A stretch of DNA of 64,000 bases from WTAW01 sp964406575 (GTDB lineage Bacteria; Acidobacteriota; Aminicenantia; Aminicenantales; Aminicenantaceae), in contig CAYOSH010000006.1 in the NCBI GenBank assembly GCA_964406575.1, positions 90,019-154,018 of the forward strand, written 5' to 3'. Both the position numbers and the translations under genes were made by a program. Of the stretch, positions 60,771 through 64,000 are shown piece after piece. Under the pieces are notes generated by a model, which did no database searches, was not told the DNA's origin, and saw nothing but the letters and a program-made list of their open reading frames with translations. Numbering within the stretch: position 1 is the stretch's first letter; each line of letters begins with the position of its first letter.

Positions 60771-62294
60771 TTATTCCTGAGGCTTTATTGTAGTGTAAAA
60801 AGTGTTTGGGCCGCGGCGTACGAGTAGTGCGGCGACATCGTCGGTTTTAAGGTCTTTAACTTCTCGTTCAAAATCCTGTATTGTTCGAACCTCTCTGCGA
60901 TTCACTTCCTTGATCAGATCCCCGCGCTGCAACCCTGCTTCTTCGGCAGGGCTCCCAGAATAAACCTCGGTCACAACCACTCCGGACTCGTTCTGATATC
61001 CAAGTTGATCCGCAATATCCGGAGTCAACATCTGGACGCTGAGACCCAGTTTCTGGCTTGTCTGTGGCTCTTCTTGCTGTTTTTGGGGAATCCTTTCTCT
61101 TCCGGGTTCTTTCGGCCTCTCAAACAAAGTCACTGTTAACGTCGTCTCTTTTCCGTTTCGTAGTAAGCCTATCTTCACTGGAGTTCCTGGCTTGGTCTGA
61201 GCAGCCATATTGCGCAACTGTGTGCTGTTCTCTACCTTTTTACCGTTAAACTCGACAATGACGTCTCCGCGTTTTACGCCCGCTTTATCAGCCGGTCCTC
61301 CCTTATCCACGTCTCCTACAAGAACTCCTCCGGTTCCCGATAGCTTCATCGCTCGGGCAAGGTCTTCGTTTATGTCTTGTGGAACCAGTCCGATATAGCC
61401 TCTCGTCACCTCTCCCTTGGATATAAGGTCATCCATCACCTTTTTTGCCATATTGATAGGAATTGCAAAGCCGATTCCGACATTCCCGCCTGAAGGGCTA
61501 GCAATAGCAGTGTTGATGCCGATGAGATTCCCCTCCATGTCAGCCAGCGCCCCGCCGCTGTTACCCGGATTGATCGAGGCATCCGTTTGGAAAAAGTCTT
61601 CATAATCTGCCAAACCGACCGAAGAACGCCCCTTGGCGCTTATTATTCCGTGTGTTACCGTATGAAACAGTTGAAATGGATTACCGACAGCTATTACCCA
61701 TTGCCCGACTCTGACATCATCTGAATTGCCGAGTTTTGCGGTTGGCAAATTATTCGCATCAATTTTGATTACAGCCACATCGGTTGGGGGGTCGGTTCCA
61801 ATTATCTTGGCCGTAAAAGTCTTGTTATCCCCGATCACCACGGATAATTTTTCGGCATTGGCCACGACATGATTGTTTGTCAGAATATAACCATCACTTG
61901 TCACGACTACCCCTGATCCTAGACTGCGAACCGTTCTCTTCTCTTCTTGGGGTGGCGGGGTTCCAAAAAAACGCTTAAAAAAATCTTCCCCGAAAAAGTC
62001 TTTGAAAGCGTCATCAGGAAATCCGAACTGGCCCTGAGCTTGGACAGTCTGTTCGGCGAATACAGACACGACGGATTGACTCACTTCAGCCGCGGCCTCT
62101 TCGAAGGCCTTGCTTATCTGGCTCATCAAATCATGCACTTGGGAATTATCTGTGGAGACAGCGGTTGTTACGGCCGGCTCCTGACTTTGTGTCCCAGATG
62201 AGATCCCCAGGGGTCGAGCAAGAAGAATTCCTGCAACGAACGCCACAGCAAGGATGATAACAAGAAATATTACGTTTAAGCCTTTCTTAGCCAT
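60771..62294 (-). CDS. HtrA/DegP-family periplasmic serine protease
   Basis: A 507-residue Do-type protease/chaperone. A membrane anchor (about 8-26) leads a periplasmic chain. The catalytic triad fits His in LTNNHVVANA, Asp in PPTDVAVIKID and Ser in GNSGGAL. Two PDZ domains follow, about 300-385 and 410-505. It degrades or refolds damaged envelope proteins and is usually induced by envelope stress. A promoter candidate lies about 106 bp upstream. Confidence 0.94.
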   Translation of the reverse strand: MAKKGLNVIFLVIILAVAFVAGILLARPLGISSGTQSQEPAVTTAVSTDNSQVHDLMSQISKAFEEAAAEVSQSVVSVFAEQTVQAQGQFGFPDDAFKDFFGEDFFKRFFGTPPPQEEKRTVRSLGSGVVVTSDGYILTNNHVVANAEKLSVVIGDNKTFTAKIIGTDPPTDVAVIKIDANNLPTAKLGNSDDVRVGQWVIAVGNPFQLFHTVTHGIISAKGRSSVGLADYEDFFQTDASINPGNSGGALADMEGNLIGINTAIASPSGGNVGIGFAIPINMAKKVMDDLISKGEVTRGYIGLVPQDINEDLARAMKLSGTGGVLVGDVDKGGPADKAGVKRGDVIVEFNGKKVENSTQLRNMAAQTKPGTPVKIGLLRNGKETTLTVTLFERPKEPGRERIPQKQQEEPQTSQKLGLSVQMLTPDIADQLGYQNESGVVVTEVYSGSPAEEAGLQRGDLIKEVNRREVRTIQDFEREVKDLKTDDVAALLVRRGPNTFYTTIKPQE

Positions 62295-62399
62295 TGAAGT
62301 CCCTCCTGTTTTTTAATTTTTCTGTCTCTAAAAAATAATAAGGAACTTGTCCTATTTTTAGAAACTTTTTACACGTGTGTTTACCCCATATTCTACTCC

Positions 62400-62427
62400 A
62401 TTATAGAATAAAGTCATTATACTTCAA
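62400..62427 (-). promoter_or_regulatory. Candidate htrA promoter
   Basis: On the minus strand TTGAAG (complement of 62422-62427), a 16-bp spacer and TATAAT (complement of 62400-62405) lie about 106 bp before the htrA start. The rest of the 369-bp gap 62295-62663 holds no recognisable gene. Confidence 0.45.
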
Positions 62428-62663
62428 ACAAACTCTGTTCGATAGTCTAATTTGTGGCTCTGATCATTTCGTCTTCAGTTCATATAACTTGGAGGATATG
62501 TTCGATCAAGTAGCAACACTTCCCTGAGTAAATACCAAAATGCTGCCTTCGCCGCGGACAGAAGCCTCCTTTACCTTCTCCCTCTTTAGCCATGGCAGGG
62601 AGGATTGTTCAAGAAATGGGCCAGATGGGTGTCTGTGATAAACGTTGCGGCCTTCTGCCGGAA

Positions 62664-64000
62664 TCACCTCTCGGGCTGAGACCGAGGCGCGGGCAGAGGC
62701 TTTCGCGGCAGCATTTTGTCGCGCATCGCCGTATGATACACGAAGGAAGCCATGATTACAGCCGACTGCATGATGTCGCTTTTCTGTATGCGATCGTAGA
62801 CATCCATGTTGGAGTGGTGGGTTCGGGTCCCATAATCGATTGGATCTTGGATGAACTGAAATCCGGGCAGACCGACGCGGTCAAAGGAGTGATGGTCGGT
62901 GCCGCCGGTATTCCGGATGGTTAGAGTTGTGGCGCCCATGTCCTTAAACGGAGCCAGCCAGGCTTCAAAGATCGGGCGCACCTCCTCGTTTCCCTGGAGA
63001 TAAATGCCCCGAATTTTGCCGGTTCCGTTGTCGTAGTTCCAATAGGCGGACAGCTTGTTATACTCCGGTTTTAGCGTAGGCGGCGTCTGCATCTGATCAC
63101 GCATCCAGTTCATGTATTCCTCGCTGTAGCGCTCCAGGTTATCCGGAGGAGAAGGGCGAGAGGCGAAATGCTCATCCACATAGGCTCGGGATCCCAACAA
63201 ACCTTCTTCTTCGCCGCCCCAGAGGGCAATGCGGATGGTTCGGCGGGGTTTCAGTCCGACCGCTTTCAGAATGCGCACGGCTTCCATGGCGACAGCGCAA
63301 CCGGCCGCATTATCGGTGGCGCCGGTCCCTGCGTGCCATGAATCAAAATGTCCGCCGAGCATGACCAGCTCATCTTTTTTGTCTGTGCCCGGCAGGTCTG
63401 CCAGGATGTTGTAATCATTCAAATTCTGGCTGAGGAAATCAGCTTGTATTTCCATCTCCAGTGTGACTCTGATCTTCTTGTCAAGGATGCGGCAGATCCG
63501 GTTGTAGTGCTCCACCGCTACTGTGACCTGTGGAGGAACCGGCGGTGCATCTTCAGCCCGGTCGCCTCCGCTGGAGACGAAAATCGTGCCGTCTTCGCCG
63601 CGGCTGGGATCCAGCACAGCAGCCACCCCTTCGGATACGTAGAACTCGTTAATTTTTCTCCTCAGAGCCCGGCTCGGGAAGCCCCCGGGCCGCCTCATAA
63701 ACCGCCTCTGTTGTCCTGGCTCCGGCATGAGAGCGATTTCCGCCAGTTCTTCATCTGTGTGTCTTGTGGCATCGGGGGTGAAGTGCGTTTCCACCTCGCG
63801 TTCCGGCTGGGTCAGGACGAACATCCCTTTGAGCTTGCCGCGGTATTTCTCGATATCGGCTTCGGATGCGATATCGACGCGGATGGCTCCGCCGCGGACG
63901 ATTCCGTTGGTGCCAGGGGTCCAAGCCTTAACAATAGCGAGAAGGGGAGAATAGACCGGCTCGATCATATGGGCCTGAAATTTCTTCAGTTCCCAACTTC
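62664..64000 (-). CDS. M28-family zinc peptidase (5' end outside window)
   Basis: The frame stays open past the first Met (63968) to the window edge with family-like sequence (SWELKKFQAH), so the gene is cut by the window. A PA-like segment comes first. The M28 catalytic domain has LGGHFDSWHAGTGATDNAAG (zinc His and Asp, bridging Asp) and LWGGEEEGLLGS (catalytic Glu and zinc Glu), and a late TDHHSFDRVGLPGF supplies the last His. These are aminopeptidases or carboxypeptidases, usually exported. At least 445 residues are present; a signal peptide, if any, would be outside. Confidence 0.9.
   Translation of the reverse strand, partial: SWELKKFQAHMIEPVYSPLLAIVKAWTPGTNGIVRGGAIRVDIASEADIEKYRGKLKGMFVLTQPEREVETHFTPDATRHTDEELAEIALMPEPGQQRRFMRRPGGFPSRALRRKINEFYVSEGVAAVLDPSRGEDGTIFVSSGGDRAEDAPPVPPQVTVAVEHYNRICRILDKKIRVTLEMEIQADFLSQNLNDYNILADLPGTDKKDELVMLGGHFDSWHAGTGATDNAAGCAVAMEAVRILKAVGLKPRRTIRIALWGGEEEGLLGSRAYVDEHFASRPSPPDNLERYSEEYMNWMRDQMQTPPTLKPEYNKLSAYWNYDNGTGKIRGIYLQGNEEVRPIFEAWLAPFKDMGATTLTIRNTGGTDHHSFDRVGLPGFQFIQDPIDYGTRTHHSNMDVYDRIQKSDIMQSAVIMASFVYHTAMRDKMLPRKPLPAPRSQPER

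Overview
The window is most consistent with the chromosome of an anaerobic Gram-negative bacterium of the Acidobacteriota/Aminicenantes type. This placement is an inference from gene content, not from a marker-gene search. Gram-negative features are lpxC, a TonB-dependent receptor with an N-terminal carboxypeptidase-regulatory-like domain, a beta-barrel outer-membrane protein and HtrA. Anaerobic features are a two-subunit 2-oxoacid:ferredoxin oxidoreductase, an HgcAB-like corrinoid/ferredoxin fusion, a DUF362 ferredoxin-domain protein and a MeaB/acyl-CoA dehydrogenase pair. No phage, plasmid, CRISPR or complete IS element is visible.

Layout. 1-4000: the 3' end of a DNA polymerase III alpha subunit, then a CpaM-type methyltransferase and HgcAB-like fusion pair and a LiaF-like membrane protein. 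4160-7845: korA-korB, a one-cysteine redoxin and a nitroreductase. 7871-10083 (minus): a LysA-type decarboxylase and a DUF72 protein. 10388-14811: an orphan substrate-binding lipoprotein, then a tightly coupled four-gene operon (PTS EIIA-like, PII-like, two CPA-type antiporters). 14808-20164: thiD, acylphosphatase, cupin, a small PP0621/TRASH-like membrane protein, acyl-CoA dehydrogenase, meaB and a flavodoxin. 20180-26967 (minus): an outer-membrane protein, a 1288-residue NtrY-like kinase coupled to a small secreted protein, a ribbon-helix-helix protein and a small membrane protein. 27231-36148: an AspA-family deacylase, a HAD hydrolase, an Old Yellow Enzyme relative, a three-gene ABC-2 exporter, a PLP aminotransferase and a DUF362 protein. 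36295-43333: tRNA-Pro(CGG), a DRG-like TGS GTPase and gyrB-gyrA. 43560-49813: acyl-CoA ligase, a CdsZ-like zinc-ribbon protein, a CAT-anticodon tRNA and the dnaG-rpoD operon. 50178-56033: larB, lpxC and the TPR-glmU-glmS operon. 56251-64000 (minus): a TonB-dependent receptor, a CDP-alcohol phosphatidyltransferase, a decayed P-type ATPase end, htrA and a partial M28 peptidase.

The genes fall into a few co-working sets. Cell-envelope precursors come from lpxC and glmU-glmS. Replication and transcription are served by dnaE, gyrBA, dnaG and rpoD. Anaerobic acyl-CoA and 2-oxoacid metabolism uses korAB, acyl-CoA dehydrogenase, meaB and acyl-CoA ligase. The four-gene EIIA/PII/antiporter operon looks like a regulated ion-transport module.

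The gaps between genes carry at least four dispersed, palindromic, non-coding repeat families. One is about 165 bp long with 16-18 bp terminal inverted repeats, one about 220 bp, one about 207 bp ending in TGAATAATCC, and one consists of GGTCC-type hairpins. The most interesting coding loci are the CpaM/HgcAB-like pair and the EIIA/PII/twin-antiporter operon.
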